A stretch of DNA of 64,000 nt from Bostrychus sinensis (Eukaryota; Chordata; Actinopteri; Gobiiformes; Eleotridae). The stretch covers positions 3,685,587 to 3,749,586 of the forward strand of contig CM036253.1 in the NCBI GenBank assembly GCA_020698575.1. Reading direction: 5' to 3'. Both the position numbers and the translations under genes were made by a program. The notes beneath the pieces were generated by a model. It had not been told where the DNA came from and searched no databases. It saw nothing but the letters and a program-made list of their open reading frames with translations. Shown here one piece after another: positions 17,255-29,199 of this stretch (position 1 is the stretch's first letter; every line of letters begins with the position of its first letter).

Positions 17255-17428
17255 AAATGTTTTGGTTTTGGTAAATGTTTTATTGAAACAATTGGAATGT
17301 TTTATGAAGATATTAACAGCTCTGTGATTGTGAACAGATCTCAGAGATTTGATGTTAAACTCGGTCTGAGACAGAGCTGCCCAGTTTCTCCTTTGTTGTT
17401 TTTACTCAGCACTGAGTTCATCTCTGAG
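17255..17428 (+). pseudogene. LINE reverse-transcriptase fragment
   Basis: One frame reads FYEDINSSVIVNRSQRFDVK followed by LGLRQSCPVSPLLFLLSTEF. This matches the palm-region motif R(Q)GCP.SPLLF.L..E of non-LTR retrotransposons, with S replacing the conserved G. Only about 55 codons remain and the frame closes at 17456-17458. It is a 5'-truncated, decayed fragment next to the hexamer array. Confidence 0.75.
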
Positions 17429-17529
17429 TCTAAAGAATGTGAAGGTGAAAATTACTGAAAAACTTCCTGGTGTCGCATTTCTGAAAAATAAAAAACAGAT
17501 GGGCATTGCTCTTCAGGGCTGAATTAATA

Positions 17530-20332
17530 TTCCTCCCCCTACCTCACCCCCACTCCCCCTACCTCACCCTCACTCCCCCTACCTCACCCTCACTCCCCCT
17601 ACCTCACCCTCACTCCACCTACCTCACCCCCACTCCCCCTACCTCACCCTCACTCCCCCTACCTCACCCTCACTCCACCTACCTCACCCCCACTCCCCCT
17701 ACCTCACCCCCACTCCCCCTAACTCACCCTCACTCCACCTACCTCACCCCCACTCCCCCTACCTCACCCTCACTCCCCCTACCTCACCCTCACTCCACCT
17801 ACCTCACCCCCACTCCCCCTACCTCACCCTCACCCCACCTACCTCACCCTCACTCCCCCTACCTCACCCTCACTCCCCCTACCTCACCCCCACTCCCCCT
17901 ACCTCACCCCCACTCCCCCTACCTCACCCTCACTCCCCCTACCTCACCCCCACTCCCCTGGACCCCTACCTCACCCCCACTCCCCCTCCCTCACCCTCAC
18001 CCTCACTCCCCTACCTCACCCCCACTCCCCCTACCTCACTCTCACTCCCCCTACCTCACCCTCACTCCCCCTACCTCACCCCTACTCCCCCTACCTCACT
18101 CTCACTCCCCCTACCTCACCCCCACTCCCCCTACCTCACCCTCACTCCCCCTACCTCACCCTCACTCCCCCTACCTCACCCTCACTCCACCTACCTCACC
18201 CCCACTCCCCCTACCTCACCCCCACTCCCCCTACCTCACCCTCACTCCCCCTACCTCACCCTCACTCCACCTACCTCACCCCCACTTCCCCTACCTCACC
18301 CCCACTCCCCCTACCTCACCCCCACTCCCCCTACCTCACTCTCACTCCCCCTACCTCACCCTCACTCCACCTACCTCACCCCCACTTCCCCTACCTCACC
18401 CCCACTCCCCCTACCTCACCCTCACTCCCCCTACCTCACCCCCACTCCCCTGGACCCCTACCTCACCCCCACTCCCCCTACCTCACCCTCACTCCCCCTA
18501 CCTCACCCTCACTCCACCTACCTCACCCCCACTCCCCCTACCTCACCCCCACTCCCCCTACCTCACTCCCCCTACCTCACCCCCACTCCCCTTACCTCAC
18601 CCCCACTCCCCCTACCTCACCCCCACTCCCCCTACCTCACCCCCACTCCCCCTACCTCACTCTCACTCCCCCTACCTCACCCCCACTCCCCCTACCTCAC
18701 TCCCCCTACCTCACCCCCACTCCCCCTACCTCACTCCCCCTACCTCACCCCCACCCCCCCTACCTCACTCCCCGTACCTCACCCCCGCTCCCCCTACCTC
18801 ACCCTCACTCCCCGTACCTCACCCCCGCTCCCACTACCTCACCCCCACTCCCCCTACCTCACCCTAACTCCCCCTACCTCACCCCCACTCCCCCTACCTC
18901 ACCCTCACTCCACCTACCTCACCCCCACTCCCCCTACCTCACCCCCACTCCCCCTACCTCACCCCTACTCCCCTTACCTCACCCCCACTCCCCCTACCTC
19001 ACCCCCACTCCCCCTACCTCACTCTCACTCCCCCTACCTCACCCCCACTCCCCCTACCTCACCCCCACTCCCCCTACCTCACCCTCACTCCCACTACCTC
19101 ACCCCCACTCCCCCTACCTCACCCTAACTCCCCCTACCTCACCCCCACTCCCCTGGACCCCTACCTCACCCCCACTCCCCCTACCTCACCCTCACTCCCC
19201 CTACCTCACCCTCACTCCACCTACCTCACCCCCACTCCCCCTACCTCACCCCCACTCCCCCTACCTCACCCCCGCTCCCCCTACCTCACCCCCACTCCCC
19301 CTACCTCACTCTCACTCCCCCTACCTCACCCTCACTCTCACTCCCCCTACCTCACCCTCACTCTCACTCCCCCTACCTCACCCCCACTCCCCCTACCTCA
19401 CCCTCACTCCCCCTACCTCACTCTCACTCCCCCTACCTCACCCTCACTCTCACTCCCCCTACTTCACCCCCACGCCCCCTACCTTGCCCTCACTCCCCTT
19501 ACCTCACCCCCACTCCCCCTACCTCACCCTCACTCCCCCACCTCACCCCCACTCCCCCTACCTCACTCTCACTCCCCCTACCTCACCCCCACTCCCCCTA
19601 CCTCACTCCCCCTACCTCACCCCCACTCCCCCTACCTCACCCTCACCCTCACTCCCCCTACCTCACCCCCCACTCCCCCTACCTCACCCTCACCCTCACT
19701 CCCCCTACCTCACCCCCACTCCCCCTACCTCACCCTCACTCCCCCTACCTCACCCTCACTCCCCTGGACCCCTCCCTCACCCTCACCCTCACTCCCCCTA
19801 CCTCACCCCCACTCCCCCTACCTCACTCTCACTCCCCCTACCTCACCCCCACTCCCCCTACCTCACTACCCCTACCTCACCCCCACTCCCCCTACCTCAC
19901 CCTCTCTCCCCCTACCTCACCCCCACTCCCCCTACCTCACCCTCACTCCCCCTACCTCACCCTCACCCTCACTCCCCCTACCTCACCCCCACTCCCCCTA
20001 CCTCACCCTCACTCCCCCTACCTCACCCCCACTACCCCTACCTCACCCTCACTCCCCCTACCTCACCCCCACTCCCCCTCCCTCACCCTCACTCCCCCTA
20101 CCTCACCCTCACTCCCCCTACCTCACCCTCACCCTCACTCCCCCTACCTCACCCCCACTCCCCCTACCTCACCCTCACTCCCCCTACCTCACCCCCACTC
20201 CCCTGGACCCCTACCTCACCCCCGCTCCCCTGGACCCCTCCCTCACCCCCACTCCCCCTACCTCACCCTCACCCCCACTCCCCTGGACCCCTCCCTCACC
20301 CCCACTCCCCCTCCCTCACCCCCTCTCAAGGC
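17530..20332. repeat. 20-bp C-rich minisatellite, about 140 copies
   Basis: Unit ACCTCACCCTCACTCCCCCT, with CACCCCCAC, CTCCACCT and CCCTGGACCC variants. One strand is almost free of G. Long proline/leucine/threonine frames across it result from a 20-bp period lacking stops. Confidence 0.96.
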
Positions 20333-20619
20333 GTTGTTGTGTTTGTGTAGCTTGGGGCTTGGCGAGGGCCCCTCACCGCCCGCACTGAGCATTGTTTTGT
20401 TGTTTTGTTTTTTTGATGGAAATTATATTTTTGTAAAATAAGTTAAACCTTTGCCTGTATTTGACCTGTGAGCGTTTTGGGGCCTGAACGTTTCCCGCTT
20501 GGTTTTGTTGTTATTTTTATTGGCTCCTGAGACCTAAAAGGCTTTTAGTTTTCATTTTATTTCACCATTTCCAGAATTCAAGTTGTATACTTTTGCAGTA
20601 ACAGTACTTTTACTTTAGT
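20333..20619. other. non-repetitive spacer
   Basis: T-rich single-copy DNA between two satellites. Nothing recognised. Confidence 0.5.
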
Positions 20620-22356
20620 ACAGATGTGATGCAGATGTGATGCAGATGTGAGCCAGATATGAGCCAGATGTGATACAGATGTGAGCCAGATATGAGCCAG
20701 ATGTGATACAGATGTGAGCCAGATATGAGCCAGATGTGATACAGATGTGAGCCAGATTTGATACAGATGTGATGCAGATGTGATGCAGATGTGATACAGA
20801 TGTGATGCAGATGTGATGCAGATGTGAGCCAGATGTGATACAGACGTGATGCAGATGTGATGCAGATGTGAGCCAGATGTGAGGCAGATGTGATGCAGAT
20901 GTGATGCAGATGTGAGCCAGATGTGATACAGACGTGATGCAGATGTGATGCAGATGTGAGCCAGATGTGATGCAGATGTGATGCAGATGTGATGCAGATG
21001 TGATACAGATGTGATACAGATGTGATACAGACGTGATGCAGATGTGATACAGATGTGATGCAGATGTGATGCAGATGTGATGCAGATGTGAGCCAGATGT
21101 GATACAGACGTGATGCAGATATGATGCAGATGTGAGCCAGATGTGATGCAGATGTGATGCAGATGTGATGCAGATGTGATACAGATGTGATACAGATGTG
21201 ATGCAGATGTGATACAGACGTGATACAGATGTGATGCAGATGTGATGCAGATGTGAGCCAGATGTGATACAGATGTGATGCAGATGTGATGCAGATGTGA
21301 ACCAGATGTGATACATACGTGATGCAGATGTGATACAGATGTGATGCAGATGTGAGCCAGATGTGATACAGACGTGATGCAGATGTGATACAGATGTGAT
21401 GCAGATGTGATGCAGATGTGAGCCAGATGTGATACAGACGTGATGCAGATGTGATGCAGATGTGAGCCAGATGTGAGCCAGATGTGATGCAGATGTGAGC
21501 CAGATGTGATACAGACGTGATGCAGATGTGATACAGATGTGATGCAGATGTGATACAGATGTGATGCAGATGTGATACAGACGTGATGCAGATGTGATGC
21601 AGATGTGATACAGATGTGATGCAGATGTGATGCAGATGTGATACAGATGTGATACAGACGTGATGCAGATGTGATACAGATGTGATGCAGATGTGATACA
21701 GATGTGATGCAGATGTGATACAGACGTGATACAGACGTGATGCAGATGTGATGCAGATGTGAGCCAGATGTGAGCCAGATGTGATGCAGATGTGATACAG
21801 ATGTGAGCCAGATGTGAGCCAGATGTGATGCAGATGTGATACAGATGTGATGCAGATGTGATGCAGATGTGATGCAGATGTGATACAGATGTGATGCAGA
21901 TGTGAGCCAGATGTGAGCCAGATGTGATACAGATGTGATGCAGATGTGATACAGATGTGATACAGATGTGATGCAGATGTGATGCAGATGTGATGCAGAT
22001 GTGATACAGATGTGATGCAGATGTGATGCAGATGTGATACAGATGTGATACAGATGTGATGCAGATGTGATACAGATGTGATACAGATGTGATACAGATG
22101 TGATGCAGATGTGATACAGATGTGATGCAGATGTGATACAGATGTGATACAGATGTGATGCAGATGTGATACAGATGTGATACAGATGTGATGCAGATGT
22201 GATGCAGATGTGAGCCAGATGTGATACAGATGTGATACAGATGTGATGCAGATGTGATACAGATGTGATGCAGATGTGATGCAGATGTGATACAGATGTG
22301 ATGCAGATGTGATGCAGATGTGATACAGATGTGATACAGATGTGATGCAGATGTGC
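20620..22356. repeat. 11-bp satellite AGATGTGATRC, about 157 copies
   Basis: Units AGATGTGATGC, AGATGTGATAC and AGATGTGAGCC in irregular order, with rare ACGTGA and ATATGA variants. A minus-strand frame of 593 codons (ASHLYHICITS repeats) exists only because the 11-bp unit lacks minus-strand stops. Confidence 0.96.
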
Positions 22357-22705
22357 GTGCGTCAGTCAGACTCAGTGTGAAAGTGGCTGAGCTCACAGTT
22401 TTATTGTGAAAATGCGTCTCAGGATGACTCAGGGTTTTATTGTGAAAGCGGAGCTGCAGTTTCTGTTTCCTGGAGCGGTTTCTTTTGTTTCTGCTGAGTT
22501 TCTGTTTCCAGACTCAACAGGAACAGGAAGCGCCTCGTCACAACAGAAGTCACGGGAAATGAGAGCGAATCTAAAACCAGAGACTCCGAATCCCAGCATG
22601 CACTGCGCAGGCCTCGGCTTCCAGACCCCGCTCTGTGGACTTTCAGACACCGGGATCACATCTGTCACACTTCACTAAAACTTTAGACTCAAAAGAAACA
22701 AAAGA
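22357..22705. promoter_or_regulatory. regulatory island: AP-1, two ISREs, ZNF143-like site
   Basis: A non-repetitive 350-bp island between satellites. Seen directly: TGACTCA (22425-22431, AP-1 consensus); AGTTTCTGTTTCC at 22458-22470 and again at 22497-22509, both exact matches to the ISRE consensus AGTTTCNNTTTC; and TCCCAGCATGCACTGCGC at 22591-22608, close to the ZNF143/STAF consensus. It lies between the abi3 start region and the interferon gene, which point away from each other. A role as an interferon-responsive enhancer or cryptic promoter is inference. Confidence 0.5.
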
Positions 22706-22710
22706 TATAT

Positions 22711-22712
22711 GC

Positions 22713-22755
<43 letters not shown>

Positions 22756-22766
22756 TGATAATAAAT
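22711..22766. repeat. (AAT)n microsatellite
   Basis: About 15 AAT units followed by GATGAT. Confidence 0.95.
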
Positions 22767-23399
22767 ACACACACAAATACAGTTTAGTTTACCTGACTCT
22801 GCTTTTTACGTACACCATTAAATCCAACTTAAGTAGACTTAAATATATTTCATTTGTATTGATTTGAATAATACTGAGATTCCTTTTAAAGTGTTTTAAA
22901 ACTATACCATTAAAATATTTGTCAGTGCACTAATATGTTTACAAAATACATTTAAAATATTAAAAGATGCATATTAATTTTGTATTTACTATAATATTTA
23001 GTAATATACTGTATCTACTAAATATGTTTTTATATTTAGTGTTTTCTGCCATTGTTCCTGTGGTACTCATCTACTTCAGGCGAGATTTGAACCAGCAACC
23101 CTCATGAGCTTAACCCACTGCACCATTATCACGTTAAAGTATTCAACCATACACTGATTACATACAATTATCATAACCCAGGTAAAAACAAAATAAATCT
23201 ATATTTACAATGCATTACTTTGTACTAACCTATGTACTTATATTTAGTATGTATTTTAAGTACTTTTTTAAACATATTTTTATGAAATAAAATATATTTA
23301 AGTCTACTTAAGTTACAGTCAGGTAAACTGAAGTGACTTAAGTCTGACTTTAGTTGTGCTAATGATAGAACAGAAGTATACTCAGTATGATAAAAGTAT
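22767..23399. other. AT-rich spacer with a decayed tRNA-like SINE fragment
   Basis: AT-rich single-copy DNA. GCGAGATTTGAACCAGCAAC followed by CCACTGCACC around 23082-23130 resembles the B-box half of a tRNA-derived SINE in minus orientation. No gene seen. Confidence 0.4.
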
Positions 23400-24733
23400 C
23401 TGGAAATAGCTCACTTTAGCTCACTTTAGTACACTTTAATAAACTTTAATACATTTTAAAATACTTTAATACACTTCAATACACTTTAGCACACTTTAGC
23501 ACACTGAAGCTCACTTTAGTACACTTTAATACACTTTGGTACACTTTAGTACACTTTATTACACTTTAATACACTTAAGTACACTTTAGTATGCTTTAAT
23601 ATGCTTTAATACACTTTAGTACATTTTAGTACACTTTAATACACTTTTAATACACTTTAATACACTTTAATATACTTTAACACTTTAGCACACTTTTATA
23701 CACTTTAGTACACTTTAGCACACTGAAGCTCACTTTAGTACACTTTAATACACTTTAGTACACTTTATTACACTTTAATACACTTAAGTACAGTTTAGTA
23801 TGCATTAATACGCTTCAATACACTTTAGCACACTGAAGCTCACTTTAGTACACTTTAATACACTTTAGCACACTTTAGTACACTTTAATACACTTTAATA
23901 CACTTTAGTACACTTTAATACACTTTAATACACTTTAGTACACTTTAATATACTTTAGTACACTTTAATACACTTTAATATACTTTAGTACACTTTATTA
24001 CACTTTAATACACTTACGTACACTTTAGTATGCTTTAATATGCTTTAATACACTTTAGTACACTTTAATATACTTTAGCACACTTTAATACACTTTAGCA
24101 CACTTTAATACACTTTAGTACACTTTAATACACTTTAGCACACTTTAGTACACTTTAATACACTTTAGCACACTTTAGTACACTTTAATACACTTTAATA
24201 CACTTTAGTACACTTTAATACACTTTGATACACTCTAGCACACTTTAGTACACTTCAGTACACTTTAATACACTTTAGTACACTTTAATACACTTTAATA
24301 CACTTTAGTACACTTTAGCACACTTTAGTACACTTTAGCACACTTTAGTACACTTTAATACACTTTAGCACACTTTTGCACACTTTAGTACACTTTAATA
24401 CACTTTAGTACACTTTAATACACTTTAGCACACTTTAGTACACTTTAATACACTTTAATACACTTTAGTACACTTTAGTACACTTTAATACACTTTAGTA
24501 CACTTTAATACACTTTAGTACACTTTAATACACTTTAGTACACTTTAATACACTTTAGCACACTTTAGTACACTTTAATACACTTTAGTACACTTTAGCA
24601 CACTTTAATACACTTTAGTACACTTTAATACACTTTAGCACACTTTAGTACACTTTAATACACTTTAGTACACTTTAGTACACTTTAGTACACTTTATTA
24701 CACTTTAATACACTTTAGTACACTTTAGTTCAC
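23400..24733. repeat. 10-bp satellite TACACTTTAR, about 130 copies
   Basis: Units TACACTTTAA, TACACTTTAG and CACACTTTAG with strict 10-bp spacing over most of the array. The TTTAA words are therefore in phase with the DNA helix. Confidence 0.96.
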
Positions 24734-25594
24734 CCAGAACTGGGTTAGTTTTGTTCGGGGCCAGCGCTGCTTTGGGCCTGAGGCCCTGGGACATTTTTTT
24801 ATTTTAGGTCAGAAAAAAAAAAATCCTAATGTAATAACCACAGTCATCACAGGGGCACGCAGACATCAGAGGGCCCCCAGTCATCAGAGGGCCCCGCAGA
24901 CATCAGAGGGCCCCCGCTCTGTTGACCTGGGGGCCCCGCTGCTGAGTTTGTAAATGTAAAATGTCTCCAAGCGTTCGTGCTCTCAGGAAAAGTCAGTTTG
25001 TGTTTTTATTAAAATTAAAATGTCCCGTAGTAAAACCAAGAGTCCTGGGCCCCAGACCTCTCCCACTGAGGGCCCCAAATGTTCAGGACCGGCTCTCTAC
25101 AAGAAAACTTAACTTTTTGAAAGAGGGCATCAGTGTTAAAAAAGAAAATAAAGTGAGCGTCACAAACAAAAATGATTTACAGGAAAAAGCAGAAATGGGT
25201 AAAATGATAAATATAAACTAAAATGTGTACAGTACAGAGAAATATAAAGATGATCAGATGCCCTTCCTGGCACAGCCCTCTGCGTTTATCTGGGCTTGGG
25301 GCCGGCGCGCGTCAGGGAATTGAACCCCAGACTCTGAACACTGAGCTGTAAGAGAAGTGAATGTGGGAAACCCCGAGTCCGTGGTTTTCTCTGAGAACTC
25401 TGAGCTCTGGGTCGGTCCGGACTTTCTGAGGTGAGTCTGGTTCAGGTCTGGGCTCAGGTCTTGGTTTAGGTCTGGGTTCAGGTCTGGGGTTAGTTTTTGT
25501 TCTAGGAAAAAATGAAATCTGACAAAGTGAAAAGGGAGGAAGTGACTGTGAATTTCAGTTTCCACCAACTCAGTATTTAACCTGAGCCCCAGAC
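24734..25594. other. spacer with probable decayed transposon
   Basis: Near 24840-24940 CATCAGAGGGCCCC is repeated four times, and CAGGACCGGCTCT near 25085 resembles the edge of a common fish DNA transposon. An 86-codon plus-strand frame at 24961 has no family resemblance. No gene called. Confidence 0.35.
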
Positions 25595-25936
25595 CTGGAC
25601 CAAACCCAGACCAAACCAGGACTGATCTGGATCTAAACCAGGACTAAACCCAGTATTTAACCTGAGCCCCAGACTGGGTCTAAACCAGGACTAAACCAGG
25701 TCTACACCAGAACTGAACCAGGATTCAACTAAGACTAAACTGGGACTGAAGAAGGTCTGAGCCAGGTCTACGCCAGGTCTACACCGGGACTAAACCAGGA
25801 CTAAACCAGGTCTACACCAGGACTAAACCAGGACTAAACCAGGTCTACACCAGGACTAAACCAGGACTAAACCAGGTCTACACCAGGACTAAACCAGGAC
25901 TAAACCAGGTCTACACCAGGACTAAACCAGGACTAA
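25595..25936. repeat. 11-bp CTAAACCAGGA array, short copy
   Basis: Third locus of the family also found in the abi3 5' intron and interferon intron 3. A 33-bp higher unit (CTACACCAGG ACTAAACCAG plus one more monomer) repeats at 25800-25930. Confidence 0.92.
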
Positions 25937-26514
25937 GGTAAGTGTCTTTTGTTGCTTCTTTTCTTTACATGAGTGTTTCTCAACTGGTGGGTCAGGGCCC
26001 AGAGGTTGGTCTGGTTCTGGTCCTGAATCCAGCAATGACATGAAACAGGACCAGGACCAGGACCAGGACCAGGACCAGGACCAGGTCAGGGCCAGGACTT
26101 AAAGAGTTTCAGGAGGAAGAGTTTTTATCTGTGAAAGGAGAATATTTAGTTTTTTTCAGTTGTGACGCTGAAATTCTTTGCTCCTCACTCTGTCATAAGA
26201 AATGACAACATGAGAGAAAAAACACCTCTGAAAAACTTAAAAGGAGTAAAGTCTGAAACATTTGTTTAAAGAACATTTGATTAAAAACTGAGTTCAGGTT
26301 AAAATAATCAGATTATTAAAGTTTAACAGAAACATTCTCAGTCCATGACGCAAAAACTGGATTTGGTTTAAAATTTCAGTTTAAATTTACTTTCTGTAAG
26401 CTTTTTGAAAAAAAAAAAAAAAAAAAACTAAAAAAAAAAAAAAAAAGAATTTAAAATAATCCTAAATATTTATATGAACTACATTAAATCCACCAAAACA
26501 AGAGCCACCATTAA
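25937..26514. other. spacer with (ACCAGG)n and poly-A runs
   Basis: ACCAGG hexamer repeat at 26044-26086 and two A runs at 26408-26446. Otherwise AT-rich with no recognised feature. Confidence 0.55.
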
Positions 26515-26600
26515 CAATAATAATAATAATAATAATGATAATAATGATAATAATAATAATGATAATAATAATGATAATAATAATAATGATAATAATAATG

Positions 26601-26688
<88 letters not shown>

Positions 26689-26745
26689 TAATAATAATGA
26701 TAATAATAATAATGATAATAATAATGATAATAATAATAATAATGA
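26515..26745. repeat. (AAT)n/(GAT)n microsatellite
   Basis: About 230 bp of AATAATAATGAT. Confidence 0.97.
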
Positions 26746-26754
26746 TTTTTCCAC

Positions 26755-26905
26755 TGCCGTCTGTGACGTAGTGATGTCACTGCGTCACGGCTCCTTCCAC
26801 TCGGTCTCAGTCTTGGTCTTGGTCTCGGTCCTGGTCTTGGTCTCGGTCTGACTCTGACGCTGACTTTTTTCTGTTGCGTCACTGAGGCGCTGCCGTTTTT
26901 CCGCG
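26755..26905. promoter_or_regulatory. cluster of CRE/ATF-like half sites
   Basis: TGACGTAG, TGATGTCA and TGCGTCAC lie within 30 bp (about 26763-26787), and another TTGCGTCACTGAGG near 26874. Close-spaced CGTCA half sites resemble ATF/CREB-type clusters. No transcript is evident, so function is unknown. Confidence 0.3.
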
Positions 26906-27027
26906 AGCGAAGCGGAGACGGCAGGAACCGCAAAGAACTACGGCTACGGTGGCCTCAAAGGTCAAACCCCTCTGGCTTTTATTACTCAGCGGAAAAAACA
27001 GCCCAGGACCGGGCCGTCCCGCCTTGT

Positions 27028-27260
27028 GGACGCCCGTCCCATCAGACCTCAGACGCTAAGCAGGGTAGGGCCTGGATGGGACACCGCTGGGGAACACCAG
27101 GAGCCGGTGTGAATGTGTGAATGTGTGAATGTGTGAATGTGAGTGAGTGAGTGGGGACTACAGATGGAAATTAGCTCTGAGCTATAATCCGGTGGATTTA
27201 CAGCACTAGCTGCTGTTCATTAATACACACTGTCCCATATAAATAAATATAAAAAAAAAA
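27028..27260 (+). mobile_element. 5S rRNA-derived SINE (SINE3-like)
   Basis: GACGCTAAGCAGGGTAGGGC, GATGGGACACCGCTGGGGAA and CACCAGGAGCC follow the 3' half of 5S rRNA. TGAATGTG repeats come next, then the teleost SINE body GGGACTACAGATGGAAATTA, and the element ends in an A-rich tail (AAATAAATATAAAAAA). The 5S part lacks the 5' third and has many changes, so it is not a functional 5S gene. Confidence 0.8.
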
Positions 27261-27600
27261 GGTTCAGGACCAGGTTCAGGACCAGGTTCAGGACCAGGAC
27301 CAGGTTCAGGACCAGGTTCAGGACCAGGACCAGGTTCAGGACTAGGACCAGGACTGGTTTAAAAAGTTTTCGAATGAGTTTTGTTGCAGTTTGTGGTTTT
27401 GACAAAACAACGGCAAACTTTTGTTTCTGAAACTCGCAGCGTGAAAAATAAACCTCAGAAACCGAGTCTGAGCTCAACTGAAACCACACGAGACCGGTTC
27501 TGAGACTGAGTCCGAGTCTGGGTCTGAGTCTGAGTCCTGGTCCGGGTCTAGGTCTGAGTCTGAGTCCTGGTCCGGGTCTAGGTCTGAGATCTGGGTCTGA
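27261..27600. repeat. (ACCAGGTTCAGG)n and GAGTCTGAGTCCTGGTCCGG arrays
   Basis: A 12-bp repeat at 27261-27352 and a second short tandem at about 27500-27600, separated by single-copy DNA. Confidence 0.85.
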
Positions 27601-27659
27601 GTCAAACCTGAAAATACAAAACCACAAAGTTCTTCAAAGGAAACGCTTCAGGCTCAGGT

Positions 27660-28785
27660 TTCATTAACCGAGAAATCACAGAGTACTACAGTACTAGTAC
27701 ACAGAATACTACTGTCATAGTACTGCAGTACTACTGTCATAGTACTGTAGTACTACTGTCATAGTACTGCAGTACTACTGTCATAGTACTGCAGTACTAC
27801 AGGCAGAGTACTCACAGAATACTACTGTCATAGTACTGTAGTACTACTGTCATAGTACTGCAGTACTACAGGCAGAGTACTCACATAATACTACTGTCAT
27901 AGTACTGCAGTACTACTGTCATAGTACTGTAGTACTACTGTCATAGTACTGCAGTACTACTGTCATAGTACTGCAGTACTACAGGCAGAGTACTCACAGA
28001 ATACTACTGTCATAGTACTGTAGTACTACTGTCATAGTACTGTAGTACTACTGTCATAGTACTGCAGTACTACTGTCATAGTACTGCAGTACTACAGGCA
28101 GAGTACTCACAGAATACTACTGTCATAGTACTGTAGTACTACTGTCATAGTACTGTAGTACTACTGTCATAGTACTGCAGTACTACAGGCAGAGTACTCA
28201 CAGAATACTACTGTCATAGTACTGTAGTACTACTGTCATAGTACTGCAGTACTACAGGCAGAGTACTCACAGAATACTACTGTCATAGTACTGTAGTACT
28301 ACTGTCATAGTACTGCAGTACTACTGTCAAAGTACTGCAGTACTACAGGCAGAGTACTCACAGAATACTACTGTCATAGTACTGCAGTACTACTGTCATA
28401 GTACTGCAGTACTACAGGCAGAGTACTCACAGAATACTACTGTCATAGTACTGTAGTACTACTGTCATAGTACTGTAGTACTACTGTCATAGTACTGTAG
28501 TACTACTGTCATAGTACTGCAGTACTACAGGCAGAGTACTCACAGAATACTACTGTCATAGTACTGCAGTACTACTGTCATAGTACTGTAGTACTACTGT
28601 CATAGTACTGTAGTACTACTGTCATAGTACTGCAGTACTACTGTCATAGTACTGTAGTACTACTGTCATAGTACTGCAGTACTACTGTCATAGTACTGCA
28701 GTACTCAAAGTACTACAATCATAGTACTGCAGTACTACAGTCATAGTACTCGCAGTACTCAGAGGTACTCAGAAGTACTCAGAGG
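27660..28785. repeat. 21-bp palindrome-bearing array with higher-order units
   Basis: Unit TACTACTGTCATAGTACTGC + A(G). The word AGTACTGCAGTACT is a perfect 14-bp palindrome and AGTACTGTAGTACT a near-palindrome. Every few monomers a divergent GGCAGAGTACTCACAGAATA block recurs (about 11 times), defining a higher-order repeat. The array ends about 380 bp before the interferon TATA box. Confidence 0.95.
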
Positions 28786-28879
28786 TACTCAGAAGTACTC
28801 AGAGGTACTCAGAAGACTAAAGTAGTAGCAGTACTGCGACAGCAGAGGGGGCTGTAGGTCTGGAGAGTGAAGGACTGGA

Positions 28880-28970
28880 GACAGGACCAAGACCAGGACC
28901 AGGACCAGGACCAAGATCAGGACCAGGACCAGGACCAGGACCAGGACCAAGATCAGGACCAGGACCAGGG
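28880..28970. repeat. (ACCAGG)n microsatellite
   Basis: GGACCAGGACCA repeats with GGACCAAGATCA variants, upstream of the interferon promoter. Confidence 0.92.
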
Positions 28971-29010
28971 AGGGGGGGTCCGGGGAGGACCTGACCACAG
29001 CAGAGTCCAG

Positions 29011-29154
29011 AGGGGCGGGGCTTGAGTCCAGGTGAGGGGCGGGGCTTGAATCCAGGTGAGGGGCGGGGCTTGCGTCCAGGTAAGGGGCGGGGCTTGAATC
29101 CAGGTAAGGGGCGGGGCTGGAGTCCAGGTGAGGGGCGGGGCTTGAGTGCAGGTG
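29011..29154 (+). promoter_or_regulatory. six tandem GC boxes (24-bp repeat) in the interferon promoter
   Basis: AGGGGCGGGGCTTGAGTCC starts at 29011, 29035, 29059, 29083, 29107 and 29131, an exact 24-bp period. Each GGGGCGGGGC is a consensus Sp1/KLF GC box. The last copy ends about 20 bp before the TATA box. Confidence 0.75.
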
Positions 29155-29162
29155 AGGGCTGA

Positions 29163-29169
29163 TATAAAA
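29163..29169 (+). promoter_or_regulatory. TATA box of the interferon gene
   Basis: TATAAAA, 390 bp upstream of the start codon; expected transcription start about 29190-29200. No GAAANNGAAA (ISRE/IRF) site is visible by eye in the roughly 380 bp upstream. Confidence 0.6.
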
Positions 29170-29199
29170 TAATGAGGAGGATCTGATGGACCTGACTCT

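Noticed and set aside
17506..20350. Proline/leucine/threonine-rich frames of 453 and 288 codons
   Set aside because: Translation of a 20-bp C-rich minisatellite; the frame cycles through all three phases of the repeat.
20615..22396. 593-codon minus-strand frame of ASHLYHICITS repeats
   Set aside because: Translation of an 11-bp satellite; not a histidine-rich protein gene.
22406..22678. 90-codon plus-strand frame in the ISRE island as a small gene
   Set aside because: No signal peptide, domain or splice pattern; it overlaps regulatory motifs that explain the sequence better.
27028..27115. 5S rRNA gene
   Set aside because: Only the 3' two thirds resemble 5S, with many changes, and it runs straight into a SINE body and A-rich tail.
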